A stretch of 64,000 nucleotides of DNA from Inia geoffrensis. Taxonomy: Eukaryota > Chordata > Mammalia > Artiodactyla > Iniidae. Position 1 is the stretch's first letter; each line of letters opens with the position of its first letter. The stretch covers positions 46,197,908 through 46,261,907 of the forward strand of contig CM070904.1 in assembly GCA_036417435.1 (NCBI GenBank). The letters run 5' to 3'. The notes under the pieces are model-generated. The model searched no databases. It was given only the letters and a program-made list of their open reading frames with translations, and was not told the DNA's origin. Of this stretch, positions 35,456 through 47,697 are shown one piece after another. The translations under genes were made by a program, and so were the position numbers.

Positions 35456-36388
35456 TATTTACAAGTCAATTTCTATTCCCTTTAATATCCATTATTTAAA
35501 CATCTCATAAATAACATATCTTTTGTTCAAATTTTAGCATAAAATGAAATCACATCTTGAATTTCATTTTCCTTAAAACAAATCTACTAAAAGACTAACA
35601 TGTCATATGGTTTCTACTGAAGTATCCCAACATGTGGGTCACATTTGTTAACATTTCTATTACAGTGTTGTCATTGAGTCGTAAAATTCCTTGCCATCAA
35701 TACCAAATTTCTCCTCGGAGTTCAGAAATATATTTTCAGATTTGATGGTAACAGATGAACTTGCCATGAGATCAGCACTATAATAATTTACTGCAAATTC
35801 TTACCATTCATTTCAATAAATCATATAGAATACATAAAGCCAGAATATTTATACTATTCTTATCTTGTACATGAGGGAGTTGATAACGTAAAAAACTTTA
35901 ATTTGTATATAGATACATGTTCCTTCAGTGAAAATACAGGGAGAACATAGCCTGGGACAAGGTAAGTAATCTAATGTAAGAAAAGGAACCTAATTAAATT
36001 TAAATAAGAAAAAAAAAAGGAAAGGAAGGAGCTACATCACAAGAATGCATTATTCTAGCAAGAATACTGGGTAGTCTCTGACATTCAATATCTATGACAC
36101 CATGGAAAAATCACCAACACTAAGCCCCATGTATTTCTCTTTTAAAAATGTTTGGAAATAATTTTGAACTAGTAATGTATTAAAGAGACATCCTTATGTA
36201 ATTATAGTACAGTTATAAAACTCAGTGTATTTTTCATCTCAAATATTTTTCTACAAACTTGATTTGGGTCATTTTTATATCTATCAGATTCCTATTTAAC
36301 TTTTTAAACATATAAAATATGGTTAAATATTTTTTTAATGACCTTTGTTGCTGCTAATTCTAACATATATGTCAGTTATGGGTCAGAT
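35456..36388. other. Unassigned AT-rich stretch
   Basis: No gene or named repeat is recognised. Confidence 0.5.
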
Positions 36389-36878
36389 TTTTAAATAAAC
36401 TTTTTACTTTGAAAGAATTTAAGATTCACAAGTTGCAAAAATAGTGCAGGGATTTCCCATGTCCTCTTCCCCTAACTTTCCCCAATGATAATATCTTACA
36501 TAACATAGTACATTGTCAACATAAGGAAATTGACATTGGGACAATATTATTAACTCAGTTACAGACCTTTACTGAAATTTCTCAAGTTTTGCATGTACTC
36601 TTGTGTGTGTGTGCACACGCGCACGCACATGTTGAGTGAGAAGTATGGTCATGTGAAAATTTGTCACATATATAGATTTGGGTACAAACACCACAATCAG
36701 GACGCAGACTTTTCCATTAGGCAAACACACACACACACCCTCCTTACTATTACCATATTACTCCTTAATAACTATACCCTTCTTCCACCTCTAACCTCTG
36801 GTACTCACTGATATGTTTTCTTTGTCATTTCAAGGTTGTTACATAAATGAAATCATATAGCATAAGTCTTTGGGTTGG

Positions 36879-36880
<2 letters not shown>
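36389..36880 (-). mobile_element. Old L1 (L1M-type) 3' end
   Basis: 'ttaaataaactttttacttt', 'gattcacaagttgcaaaaat', 'cctctggtactcactgatat' and 'catatagcataagtctttgg' follow a reverse-complement L1 3' UTR. A Z-DNA-prone tract (36602-36631) and a short CA run (36722-36738) have grown inside it. Confidence 0.65.
36602..36631. repeat. 30-bp perfectly alternating purine-pyrimidine tract
   Basis: TG units pass into gcacacgcgcacgcacatg with no break in alternation, including a CGCG core. Confidence 0.9.

Positions 36881-36915
<35 letters not shown>
36881..36915. repeat. (AC)n microsatellite
   Basis: A perfect AC run of about 17 units. Confidence 0.95.
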
Positions 36916-36916
<1 letters not shown>

Positions 36917-36919
36917 CGA

Positions 36920-39179
36920 TAGAAATAGTTTCTATATCTATCGATCATCTATATCTATATAAAACCTATTTTTTAAAAATCACTTAGCTGAAGAATGGCA
37001 TTGCCTCTCCTAATAGATTGGGAAAATATCATTATATTACTGCCTATTTATTTTCTTATTTATTATTCTAGATGACTGTATATGCAGTGGCTATTTTTGT
37101 CTCTGTTTTGTACTAGGTGTTGGTTGGTTGGCTGGTTGGTTCGTTGGTTTTGAAGAAGATTGAGGTTTGAACTAAAGATAATTTGGTACCAGTCTCAAGA
37201 ATTTCTCTTAATTACTGTCCAAAGACAAACACTGAATTGCATTTCAATAAGATCTATCAACTCTGAAAGACAAGACTGTATAATTTTCTGAAGTGACATC
37301 AAAAAGCCAAAATAGTTTCTATCCAACAGGAAAAACCTGCTGCATATTATCAAATAATTGGCACAAGACTGGTAAATTCTTTCATAGATATTATTTATTA
37401 TAATATTTTATAATTCATAAAATTTAAATAAAGTTAAACTATTATATTTGTAATAGTTTATATTTGTAGCAATCAAACCACTGTGAACACATTTGGGGGC
37501 ATTAAGTAGTTAAAGTATTGCATTTGAAAGAGTGGTAATCAAACTGCTAAACTTTTTGAGACTCTTTTTACTTCTCATTAACTAGTAATAATTATAAGAA
37601 GAAGATCTGCAGCCAAGGTAGCAAGGAGCAGAAATGAATAGGGTAATCATAAGAAACTCTGCCATATCTGACTGTTTACCACAACGCACTGTGTTCATTG
37701 TGTTCCTGTGGGCACCAGAATGTAAACATGCTCTGACCTTCTTTTCTTTACCTTGCTGGGAAAGGTAATTTTAATAGAATATTTAAATTATCCAAAAACA
37801 GTTTTCACAAATAGAGTTGTAACTTATGTTTCTATGACTATGGTCAGTCAAACAGTCTATAATTTCTGACATGTCTCTGGACATTCACTTTAAAGCAAAG
37901 TAAAACATAGACTTGACCTCAAGAGAGGCGAAACTACGAAAACCTTATTTTTGTAGGGTTCCAAGTCTCTACTGAATCTATTGTGTTGATAACATTTATG
38001 TGCTACAGTCATTGTTTTTAATGTTTGTACAGAAAATGTATGCAGATACTACTATTAATTCATTTTTAAATGTACAATACTGGTTTATAAGTGAACCGAT
38101 GATGTACTCAAATTGCTTCTATTCTTACAGAATTATTTTCTAGCAAATTAGACATATAACTTTAAGTTCTTCTGGCACTATGGATTCTAATGTGTATACC
38201 ATTCTGTATTTCTAAGGGTAAAACTTCCCAAAGTAAATCTCTTTGCTCAACTATATATGGCACAACAATACTGGGAAATAATAACATATTTGGTTTCCTT
38301 TCCATAGTTCTTTTTCTTGCCATCTTGATCTCCTCTAATTAGCTTAGTGGCATCTTTTGCCTGGCAGGTGGGATTTGGGTAGTGGGAGTACAAGTAAAAG
38401 CGAAGTAACTAGCTAGATTTCTTAAAGAGATTATTTTTAAAACTCATAGCTCATACTATAGTCTTAAACCAAGGCACCTTTGAACTTGAATAGCTGGACT
38501 GTTTGAAAGACATTTTAATGTTTTATCATAGTTTTCTGTTTTTTTTTCAAAAATCAAAGCATATAGTTTATATCATAAACAATAAGTGAAAAAACAGATA
38601 ATGATAGAAGGGTAACTTCTTGTTCCAAACTAGATAAAGTTATATGGTTTGAAGTGAGAGAACTCTGAAAGAAAATTTTAAATTAGATAACTAATTATCT
38701 AAGACCACAAAGGCCTTCAAACTCTTTCCCACTGTTCTTCACTCCCCAAGCTGTCTACTAGGGTTAGGAGTGAATAACAAGCAACCAATGGTTTAAAAGG
38801 AACCTAACTGCACAAAAATTGATGTCTCACTTTCTTATATTGGAGCTTATAAGGAGAGTTCCAAGAATGAATGTCATGGCATGAACTGGCAGAAAGAGAC
38901 CTCAACTGCCTCTAAATTTTTCTTGCATTCAGAGAATCACAAGAGTTTTAATGTTCCTTCACTTTCATCCCAAGAGGAGCACAGAGACTGCTAAGGGCTA
39001 TATATTTGGGATGAAGAGGAAACAGAAAGTCTAAATTTTCACAGTGATAAAGGCCATAGAGCCCAAAACTTGAGTAAATTGAAGCCCATGATTGAAAATC
39101 AGTGGGAATTACACACCACAGTAGAAGCCAGGAAGATGCTTGTTGACACAAAGATGAGACATTTTCCCTCTATTTGAGA
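36920..39179. other. Repeat-poor block
   Basis: About 2.2 kb with no gene and no named repeat except a small (GGTT)n run at about 37120-37150. Confidence 0.45.
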
Positions 39180-39690
39180 ATAATGTTTGAGCCCTTGACT
39201 GGTATTCCTTATTTATCTCTCCAGAGCTATTCTTCTCTGCCCTGTTTCGGACCTAGAGGCTTAGTTACATGGACTGCCTCACTTGGGCAGGTTCTGTTGC
39301 CATCTGGATCATGGTTGGGTTTGGACAATAAGAAGCATTGGAAAGAGACAAGAGAAGAGAAACAGGTCAAGATATTTACTTATATGCCCCACCTACTCTC
39401 TCCATACCTCACCCTACTCCATCTGTTTCCTGCCAAGACAAATTTTGGCAGTGGCTGCCTTCCTCTTTTTAACCTGCGACCACTTATTTTCAATGGGTTC
39501 CTTTGTTGCCTCTCCTGTTGCCTCTTTAGGTATAGGGGTAGTAACAACGTCCTCCTCTTTTGAATCCCTAAGTGACTCTCCATCCCTTATTGATATTTCT
39601 TAACCTTGCCTATACCTTTATAAATAATCTTGTCTTCATACTCTCTTCCTTTATTCCTTTGAGTGTTCCATTTGTCACCTGATCTTGAAT
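39180..39690 (+). repeat. Old dispersed mammalian repeat (LTR-like), family unresolved
   Basis: 'gcagtggctgccttcctctt', 'agtgactctccatcccttat', 'tatacctttataaataatct' and 'gagtgttccatttgtcacct' resemble a eutherian repeat ending in a TTTATTCC-type signal. The ORFs at 39174-39603 on both strands fall inside it and are not supported as genes. Confidence 0.45.
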
Positions 39691-40369
39691 TTTACCTTCT
39701 AGAAAAAATAGAAGGAAAAGGTAGAGGTAGAAATTACTGAACTGATTAAATATTTACCCCCAAAACATTAGAAGCTATGAGTCTCCTTAGAACCAGTAGA
39801 TAATTTTTTCCATCAGTAGAGAAAATGCTATACAAAAACTAAGTAAAATTCTATTAGACACATAAAAAATTTCTGATTTTGTACACTTGAAATTGTGGTC
39901 TTTAAAATTCAACCAACTATATACAAAGACATTGTTATTCGATTTTTTTCTGAAAGCAATTTCAAAAAATAAATTTCTATTCATTCCAAAAGATATCGTT
40001 TTTAAAGGAATTCTCTAGATTATTTTTAAAGTCTCATAATCGAAAATTAGTCTCAAATCAAATACTTGCAGGCTAATTTTCTTAACTTCTCTATAACTTA
40101 CTTGTAAAATTGATATCAGAGTTTAACCACACATTTAAGGAGTCATTTTTAATCTAGAAGCATTACACATGTAATTATTATTTTCAGCTTGAACAAATTT
40201 ACATTTATAAGCCATTAATTTACTAGGCTTTATTCAATTCTATGACTTACAGAGATTGAAAATTTAACCCTAATTGTCTTTAAACGCAATATACTCTGGC
40301 TGTGTCCATTCTTTTAAAAGAGATCATGCATGTGTCTATGTGTTTATTTCTCTGTATGTAGCTGTGTTG
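39691..40369. other. Unassigned AT-rich stretch
   Basis: No gene or named repeat is recognised. Confidence 0.5.
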
Positions 40370-40922
40370 GGCAAATCCCAAATAGGATAAAACCAAAGAA
40401 ATCTATGACAAGACACATCATAATCTAACTTCTGAAAGCTAAAAACAAGAAAAAAATCTCAAAAGCAGCAGAGAGAAATAAGGCATTGCTTATTTGAGAA
40501 CAGCAATTCGAATGACAGAGGATTTCTCATCTGAAACCATAAAGGCCAGGAAAAAGTGGCACACCATGTTTCAAGTGCTGAACAAAAATAACCACAAATT
40601 CTACATCTGATGAAAATATCCTTCAGGACAAAGACATTCTAAGATGAAGGAAAACTGAGATAATTTGTCACTAGCAACTGTGTCATTAAGAAATGATAAA
40701 GGAAATTCTATAAACAGTAAGGAAATGATCACAGAAGTTTTAGAACTTGAGAAAAAAAAAGAACATTGAAATGGGTGAAAAGAAGGGTAAATACAATAGA
40801 CTATCTCTTTTTCTCATGAGTCTTAAGACATATTTGATGATTGAAGAACAAATTAGAACACCACGTGATGTGGTGCTTAGTGCATGCAGAAGAAATACCT
40901 AAGGCTGTTATATTTTAGGGTA
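40370..40922 (+). mobile_element. Old L1 (L1M-type) fragment
   Basis: 'ctcaaaagcagcagagagaa', 'aatgacagaggatttctcat', 'gaaaatatccttcaggacaa', 'aggaaaactgagataatttg' and 'gtaaatacaatagactatct' occur in the order of a mammalian-wide L1 3' region. A SINE truncates or splits it at 40923. Confidence 0.7.
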
Positions 40923-41138
40923 GGGCTTCCCTGGTGGCGCAATGGTTGAGAGTCCGCCTGTCGATGCAGGGAACACGGGTTTGTGCCCCGGTCTGGGAAG
41001 ATCCCACATGCCGCGGAGCGACTGGGTCCGTGAGCCATGGTCACTGAGTCTGCGCGTCCGGAGCCTGTGCTCCGCAACGGGAGAAGCCACAACAGTGAGA
41101 GGCTCGCGTACCAAAAAAAAAAAAAAAAAAAAAAAAAA
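40923..41138 (+). mobile_element. CHR-type SINE (~200-bp form)
   Basis: Head gggcttccctggtggcgcaa, GC-rich body, end 'gagaggctcgcgtacc' and a 26-A tail. A short agggta motif occurs on both sides. The opposing ORFs at 40877-41201 are SINE readings. Confidence 0.93.
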
Positions 41139-41739
41139 GTAGAGAGGGTAAAGGAAAACTATACACAGATTATATATATATAATGTATATATATAAAACA
41201 TATGTATATATTTTAAGCACGTTTTAAAAAATACATCAGGATGAGCCTTTTTTCTCTTTTAAGTGTTAAAATACACCAATCAAGTGTCGTAAGTGTAGAG
41301 GTATCTAAATGTTTCTTTCACAGACCATGGATACAGTGGCTGAGATGCCCTAACTAAGTAGCTGACCATGAGTTTAGGGTCATACTTGGCCTCCATAAGG
41401 CCAAATTCAAGGTGGAAGGAGGTTCCCACCAGGAGCACATTGGGTAACGTGGAGTCACAATTATGTTATTAAAATCAGTTATGAAAATTCAGTAAATAAA
41501 AGACAGTCTGAAAAAAAAAAGTCAAAATGCCTAAGTCAGCAGAAAGTTCCAAGTCAAGCCAAATGAGACCAGAGTGAGAGGAGGTCTACTGGAGTTACAG
41601 AAATTAGGGAAGAAAAAGGCCAGTTCATGGCTTGCTGCTATGGGCTGACAACTGTGTGATGTATTGTGCTGAAGGTATCTGACTCATCTGAAGTACAGGG
41701 GACAGGAAGTACAATGTAGGGAACACATAATAGCAACTT
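41139..41739. other. Unassigned stretch with TA-rich run
   Basis: A TA-rich low-complexity run lies at 41171-41213. No gene is recognised. Confidence 0.5.
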
Positions 41740-41945
41740 GGTTTCTATATGTTTAAGCATCTTTTCCTATATCATCTCATTTAATCTGCTCACAAGCCTG
41801 TGTGACAAGATATTTTAGCCTCATTTTACAAAAGACATAATTGAGACTTAGAGAATTTAACACCTTGGATAAATTATTTAGCCATATATGACTCAACCAA
41901 GATAGGCATCTGGTCTAACTTTTACAGATCTTTCTCATTAGAAGG
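41740..41945 (-). mobile_element. MIR SINE
   Basis: 'tatcatctcatttaatctgc', 'cctcattttacaaaagacat' and 'ttgagacttagagaatttaa' are reverse-complement MIR landmarks. Confidence 0.75.
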
Positions 41946-42245
41946 ATTCTAAGCTGGACTGAGCAAAGGATCTAGGTTGCTAAGAACGGAATAATCTCTC
42001 TACCACCTCCTCCAATATTATGCAGCATGGACTTGTTTAGTCCACAATTAAGAAACCTTTTTCTTACCTTTTATTTTTTAATTATAAGAGTGGAAAAATT
42101 CTTAAAATAAAGCAGGACTTGGTGACTGAGAGCATAAGGAGATTTTTTTAATGAAATAAATGCTAAAGGTTAAAAAAAAGGATTATGCAATAGAACCAAT
42201 TTTTGTTAAAATATTAGTGTTTGTTGTTTGTCTTTATTACTTTTT
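41946..42245. other. Unassigned stretch
   Basis: About 300 bp between a MIR and a SINE target duplication, with nothing recognisable. Confidence 0.5.
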
Positions 42246-42592
42246 TTAAATAAATTTATTATTTATTTATTTATTTTTGGCTGCGTTAGGTCTTTGTTGC
42301 TGCACGTGGGCTTTCTCTAGTTGTGGCGAGCGGGGGCTACTCTTCATTACGGTGCACAGGTTTCTCATTGCAGTGGCTTCTCTTGTTGCGGAGTACGGGC
42401 TCTTAGGTGCATGGGCTTCAGTAGGGCTCAGCAGTTGTGGCTTGCGGGCTCTAGAGTGCAGGCTCAGTAGTTGTGGTGCACAGGCTTAATTGCTCCATTG
42501 CATGTGGGATCTTCCTGAACCAGGGCTCGAACAGGTATCCCCTGAATTGGCAGACAGATTCTTAACCACTGCGCCACCAGGGAAGTCCCTGA
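42246..42592 (-). mobile_element. CHR-type SINE (~340-bp form)
   Basis: The head (minus) gggacttccctggtggcgca lies at the right end. A (TTTA)n tail lies on the left. ctttattacttttt is duplicated at 42232-42245 and 42593-42606. The ORF at 42277-42489 is a SINE reading. Confidence 0.94.
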
Positions 42593-42679
42593 CTTTATTA
42601 CTTTTTAAATGATGAATCTTGTAAAAAAGTGATGCATGTCCACTATTAATATTTTTTCTGAGAAATCATTTTGCCCAGT

Positions 42680-42870
42680 GTTTAAGAATATAGGCTCAAA
42701 GTCAACTGACATGGATGAATCCATAATCTGCTACTTCTTAACTGTGCAACCTTGGGAATTATATTTAAGCTATCTAGAATTTAGTATCTTCATTTGTAAA
42801 TTGGGGATAATCATTGGAGCGCTTGGAGGTTAAATCAATGATACATATAAAATAGTCCGGTAACTTCTTG
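42680..42870 (+). mobile_element. MIR SINE
   Basis: 'tgctacttcttaactgtgca', 'accttgggaattatatttaa' and 'cttcatttgtaaattgggga' are MIR landmarks in plus order. Confidence 0.8.
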
Positions 42871-44889
42871 GCAAAGTATTTCTTGTAAAGAAATCAACTT
42901 TTTAAATGAATATCTGGCAAACAACGTTTGTTTAAAAACATTGATAGAAGATAATATTGACAAGGTCATAGTCATGACCTCCCATTGGAAATTTACCTCT
43001 ACTTCTATCTACTCTTTGAACCCTGAACAACGACAACAACAACAAAAAACTGCAAATAACTCATTAAAGTCATTTGGGATCTGGGTGAAAGGGCATAGCA
43101 GGATCAAAGAAAATGCAGGCCTGCTTTGGAAAGAGTATTTCAAAGTCTATCCCCTACCTAACCTGAGTCAAGGCTATCATGTGGAACATAGAACTGCACA
43201 TTGATAATGTGTATGTTTTATAACCTTTAAAGAAAACCAATGTAGCAAGACATAAAAGACTCTGAAGAAAATACAGTAGAAATATAATACTTACTCAGTT
43301 TTAGAAAGATGAAGAAAAAGTCTTATTTGGAAGGAAATGATTGAAAAGACAAACAAGCTGCAGCTTTTCTTACAGCTAAAGACCATGGAGTAAAAGATGA
43401 AAACTAAGCCTCTTAGGTGGAATGCTATGAATTTCAGCTCTGTATAGTGGAGGAGTTGACAGAAGACTAATTTCTCAAGAAGAAAATGCTTTAAAAATTA
43501 AGCACTCAAATCAATATATCATTCTGGTTTAAAAGAGAAGAAGTGACATCTGGGAAGTGCGTTTTTATTTTTTAATCAAATGTAAATATAAAAACAAAGA
43601 TCCTTTACAACTTTAAGTGATCAATGTTACCATGAGTAATTGCTATAATTTCATTTTTGTAAGGCACATAATTGATTAAAAAATTAACTCGTTTCTGGTA
43701 GTCATTTATCAACAATATATTATTTTTATAAAGTATTCTAAAATGATAGAATCATACGTCATTGTAGAAAAATCCTATGCATTTCAAACAATTTACAAAG
43801 TATCAACTCCATAACAAGGGCCTAAACTTTTTAGAACTCATTTAAAAAATTAAAACTTCAGAATTAAGATTTCCATTTTATTACACAATATATGTCGGGT
43901 TAATTAATCATTCTTGTCCATTTTCCAATATTCAACTACTAGTGAAGTGTGAATTGGTGAATCCATATTCACTAATTCACGTCCTAGGGAAACTACTTTT
44001 GTCATATAAGGTAATGTAATAAAAACTTAAAAAATGTTTCCTCAAATTTGACTGCTACTTGGTCTTTTTCAAGGCTTTTAGTACAATATATTTTTCTTTT
44101 ATTTAACATCAAGTTATTTCAAAATTGTGAGATGCATGTGATAATTCTTAAAGTCACTTGGATAAGTTTCTCCTTAACACTTTTCAACTTTTTTCTACTG
44201 GAAATCTTAGGGTGTGTTCTCTTTCCTTGCATTAAATTTCATATATAAGAGAATGAATTTTCTATAAGAACTTCTGAAGCCAAATCTAAAATGAATTTTA
44301 TCCTGAAGAACTGTCAGTTACTATTGTATTTGCTTAGAAACATAATGGCCATGTTTTAATGTTAGTACTAAACAGAAGCAGAAATAAAATTTAGACAACA
44401 CTACTCTCTCTGTATCTCTTTTCATAGGACAGAGATTAATGTCATGCTTTGGATTTGATCTGGGATATTATTTTTCAATTTTAAGAAACCTTCAGTTGCA
44501 TCTATAACCAGAGAAGCCCCAAGTTCTCTAGCTACTGAAATTACTATCTTCTTTAATGTCTAAATAAAATGACTCAAGATGGATCCTATGTGGTTGCAGA
44601 AATTGCAGAGTCCTGCTTTGAAAATTCAGAAAGATGGGCTAGGGGAGGGAAGGTGAACAGTTGCTTTCTTATACCTCGCACTGACAACTTCTCTTTCCAA
44701 TAATGCTTTGATCATCTCTCACAATGCTATATCAGCTTACTCCAGTTCACAAAACATGAAAAAAGTATGTCTCATTCTCCAAGGCAGAGCAATGACAAGG
44801 CTAAAACCAAATTTATAAGTTAATAAAACTTTTTTTTTTTAAAGGTTTGGGAGATGTGGTGGGAAGTTGGTGAGGGCAACCACAGTATG
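42871..44889. other. Unassigned block
   Basis: About 2 kb without a gene or named repeat. Small ORFs (42941-43204, 44048-44248) have no recognised motif. Confidence 0.45.
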
Positions 44890-45270
44890 AAATAGAACCA
44901 AAAAGTAGATGGTACATAAACAGTAATGAACTCTGAACATATACAAACCACAGAGATGAACCTCAAGTGCCTTATATTAAGGAAAAGAAAGCCAGACTCG
45001 AATGGCATGATCCAATTTATATTATACGCAAAGCTCTACAGGGACAGAGACTATAGGTACAGAAACAGATCAGTGGTTGCCAGGAGCAGAAGAAAGGAAT
45101 AGACTACAAAGGGGCATGAAGAAAATTTACTGAGTGAAGGAACTGTCAAACACTGGTTGTGATGGTGTTTACCTGACCATATTCAATTATCAAAATTCAT
45201 AGAAATATACATGTAAAAGGGAAAATTTTACTATATGTAAATTACACCTCATAAATTTCACTTCATAAAA
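44890..45270 (+). mobile_element. Old L1 (L1M-type) 3' UTR
   Basis: 'cagatcagtggttgccagga', 'ctggttgtgatggtgtttac' and 'atatgtaaattacacctcat' are in the order of the L1M 3' UTR. Confidence 0.7.
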
Positions 45271-46099
45271 ATGGATGTTGTGCAATAATATTCTTCATAT
45301 CTCTTATATAATCTTGAATGGATTTTCTTAGAAGTTCTCTTTCCACATGGCCCTCACTTCCTGATTTACTCTAAAAGCAGAAATTCTAGCTCCTCTTAAT
45401 CCTGTTTCCCATTTGCAGGATCCCCAAACTCCTGTCTTCCTAATCCCTCAAACATAATTCACAAATCTCTTAAAACTGAATGAGTCAATTCACTAAGATA
45501 ATAATTAGCAGGCAGAGAGATTTTTGCTACCTACTCATTGATTTGAACCAAATCATAGTTTTTTCTTGATCATAAATCAACATTTTTTTCTTTCCTATTT
45601 TCTTTTAACACAAATAGAAGAACCATCTCTCAAAGAGTGATTTGCTGCCCATCTTTGGCATCTCAACGGCCTGTGGTTACATTTAGAGTCGTCCTTCCAC
45701 TCTCCCAGATATACTTTTCAACAAAGACCCTGCTTCCAAGTAGCAGGGTTTTCCTTCCCTGCTCAGCAGTTACCAAAAAAGGAAAGGATTAAGTACTAGA
45801 AAATTCATCTCCTATTTGAAATTTCTTTTCAAATTGTAATTTTTGGTTACCTAATCTCTCTTCAGTCACCAGGCATATTAACTGTTCAAAGGATAAAAGA
45901 ACATACTGTATTATCAATTTATTTGCTCACTTTCCTCACAGATTACTATTTAGACAATATTTATATTCAGAACTGATTCTATATTAAGAGAAGAAAAAAT
46001 GGTGTTAATCCAAAAATGAAAAATTTAAAAACTGCTTTGCACAGCTGCCTTTATAAGTGTTATAGTAGTCTCAAGCTTATGGATACAAACGAGATCACA
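45271..46099. other. Unassigned stretch
   Basis: No gene or named repeat is recognised. Confidence 0.5.
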
Positions 46100-47210
46100 C
46101 TAATATCCCCAGCCTCTCCCGCCCAATAAACCATAACTCAGCCAGTCCCCAGGGGTGTCATTCCTTTTGGGAGACAATTCTCCATGGTCTCTAATATTTC
46201 TGCATGCCTTTTGAGCAAAGGCATTGACAGCTGTGCTCCCAAATATCTTATCAAGGATGTTAGTACATAAAGGGCCTTGGAAGATAAAGATAGTGTCTCT
46301 CTCTAGGGCAGTAAGCAGATTTTCTTCCTTGGAAGATAAAAATAGTGTCTCCCTCCAGGACAAAAAAAGTTGGGCAGATTGACTAATAGCCCCTTGAAAA
46401 GAGTAGGGTTTGTAAGCTAGGAGTACTCAGCTGTGATGCAAACCTACTGCCTAGACCTCATCACATGGGTCATCCTGTGGGATTTAGGGTGTGAGGGGAA
46501 TAGAAGTGACCATGAAGCTCATGACTGTTGTTCCATCAGTAATAAGGTCTTTTGTTTCTGACCCAGGAGTTTCATGTATTCTGCCAGCACTCATGAAGCT
46601 GTGGCAACCTAACTTATTAACTGACAAGCAATGTAAAATCTCAGACCCTTCATGGTTCTTGACAACATCATATTCATGAATCAATCCAATTCACATTTAT
46701 GTTCCTCTCAGTGGGCTGATACCACCTGCAAGCTACTGGGTTGGTGCCTACAGTGCTGCATCTAGATCACAGCCCTATAGATCTCACCAGAAAATTGCCC
46801 AAACCACCACCATGTTACTGCACCAGAACTGCTGGCAATAGCTACCCTCAAGAAGCTGCTCTTTTTGTTGTGCTTCCCTAGGGCATTCTCTTTTTGATGT
46901 TTGAAGACTGCTACACAAACCACTGATGTCACTACCAACGACTGCCCTATTCGGGCCTTTCTGAGATGTTCTACTGCAAAATGGTAGGGAGACAACTTCT
47001 CTTCCCCCTTGTGGGCTCTTCTGTACATGTTTCACAGCAGGGTTGTTTGGCCCTATTACAGTTCCATTTGGCTTTACAAATACATTGGCCTCTGTGTCCC
47101 GGATAAACACCCAGTGCTATCTGGTAGCTGGCTGAGGTGGGATCAAGTAAAACCAACATAATATAACCAGGATGATCTAGCCTCTCCAACTCTTAAATCC
47201 TATTGTTGAG
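46100..47210 (-). repeat. Unassigned repeat-like stretch (possible ERV-derived internal sequence)
   Basis: On the minus strand several ORFs overlap in two frames (46971-47189, 46784-47110, 46762-47028, 46484-46684, 46100-46363). None is intact over more than 108 codons. Composition is less AT-rich than the flanks, and an LTR-like repeat starts about 100 bp to the right. I have an impression of retroelement sequence but no diagnostic motif. A 52-bp internal duplication lies at 46275-46378. Confidence 0.35.
46275..46378. repeat. Imperfect 52-bp tandem duplication
   Basis: ccttggaagataaagatagt at 46275 recurs as ccttggaagataaaaatagt at 46327, with matching 'gtctc.ctc.agg.ca' after it. Period 52. 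Confidence 0.75.
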
Positions 47211-47307
47211 TCAAGCCACATTTGATGCACAATCTCTTCTCTTATTAGCATATATCCTCTACAGAGAGCCTACAATAACTGCTAAATTAGAATAATTTGG
47301 ATACTGT

Positions 47308-47697
47308 TATGAATTGAATCATGACTCCCCCCCCATATTCATGTCGAAACTCTAACCTTTACTGTGGTTGTATTTGGAGATGGGGCTTTTAATGAGGTAA
47401 TTAAGGTTAAATCAAGTCATAAGGGTAGGACCTTAATCCCATAGGACAGATGACCTTATAAGAAGAGGGGGCACCAGAAATCTCTCTCTTTCCGCATGTA
47501 TACAGAAGAAAGGCTATATGAAGGCACTGAGAGTAGGCTTCTGTCTACAAACCAAGAAGAGGGCCCTCAAAAGACCAATTCTGATGGCACCTTTTTCTTG
47601 GAATTCTAGACTCCAGAACTGTAAGAAAAATGTTTCTTTTGTTTATACAATCCAGCTTGTGGTATTTTATCATGGCAGCCTGAGCTGACTAACACAG
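47308..47697 (+). mobile_element. LTR-like repeat (MaLR/ERVL-type)
   Basis: Begins tgttatgaattgaatcatga and ends 'agcctgagctgactaacaca'. In between are 'tgtatttggagatggggctt', 'aattaaggttaaatcaagtc', 'gaccttataagaagaggggg' and 'gactccagaactgtaagaaa'. TG...CA edges and about 390 bp suit a MaLR-type LTR. Confidence 0.7.

Noticed and set aside
39174..39603. 129-aa and 106-aa ORFs in overlapping frames
   Set aside because: They sit in a stretch resembling an old dispersed repeat. Two frames plus a minus-strand ORF are open, which indicates composition rather than coding.
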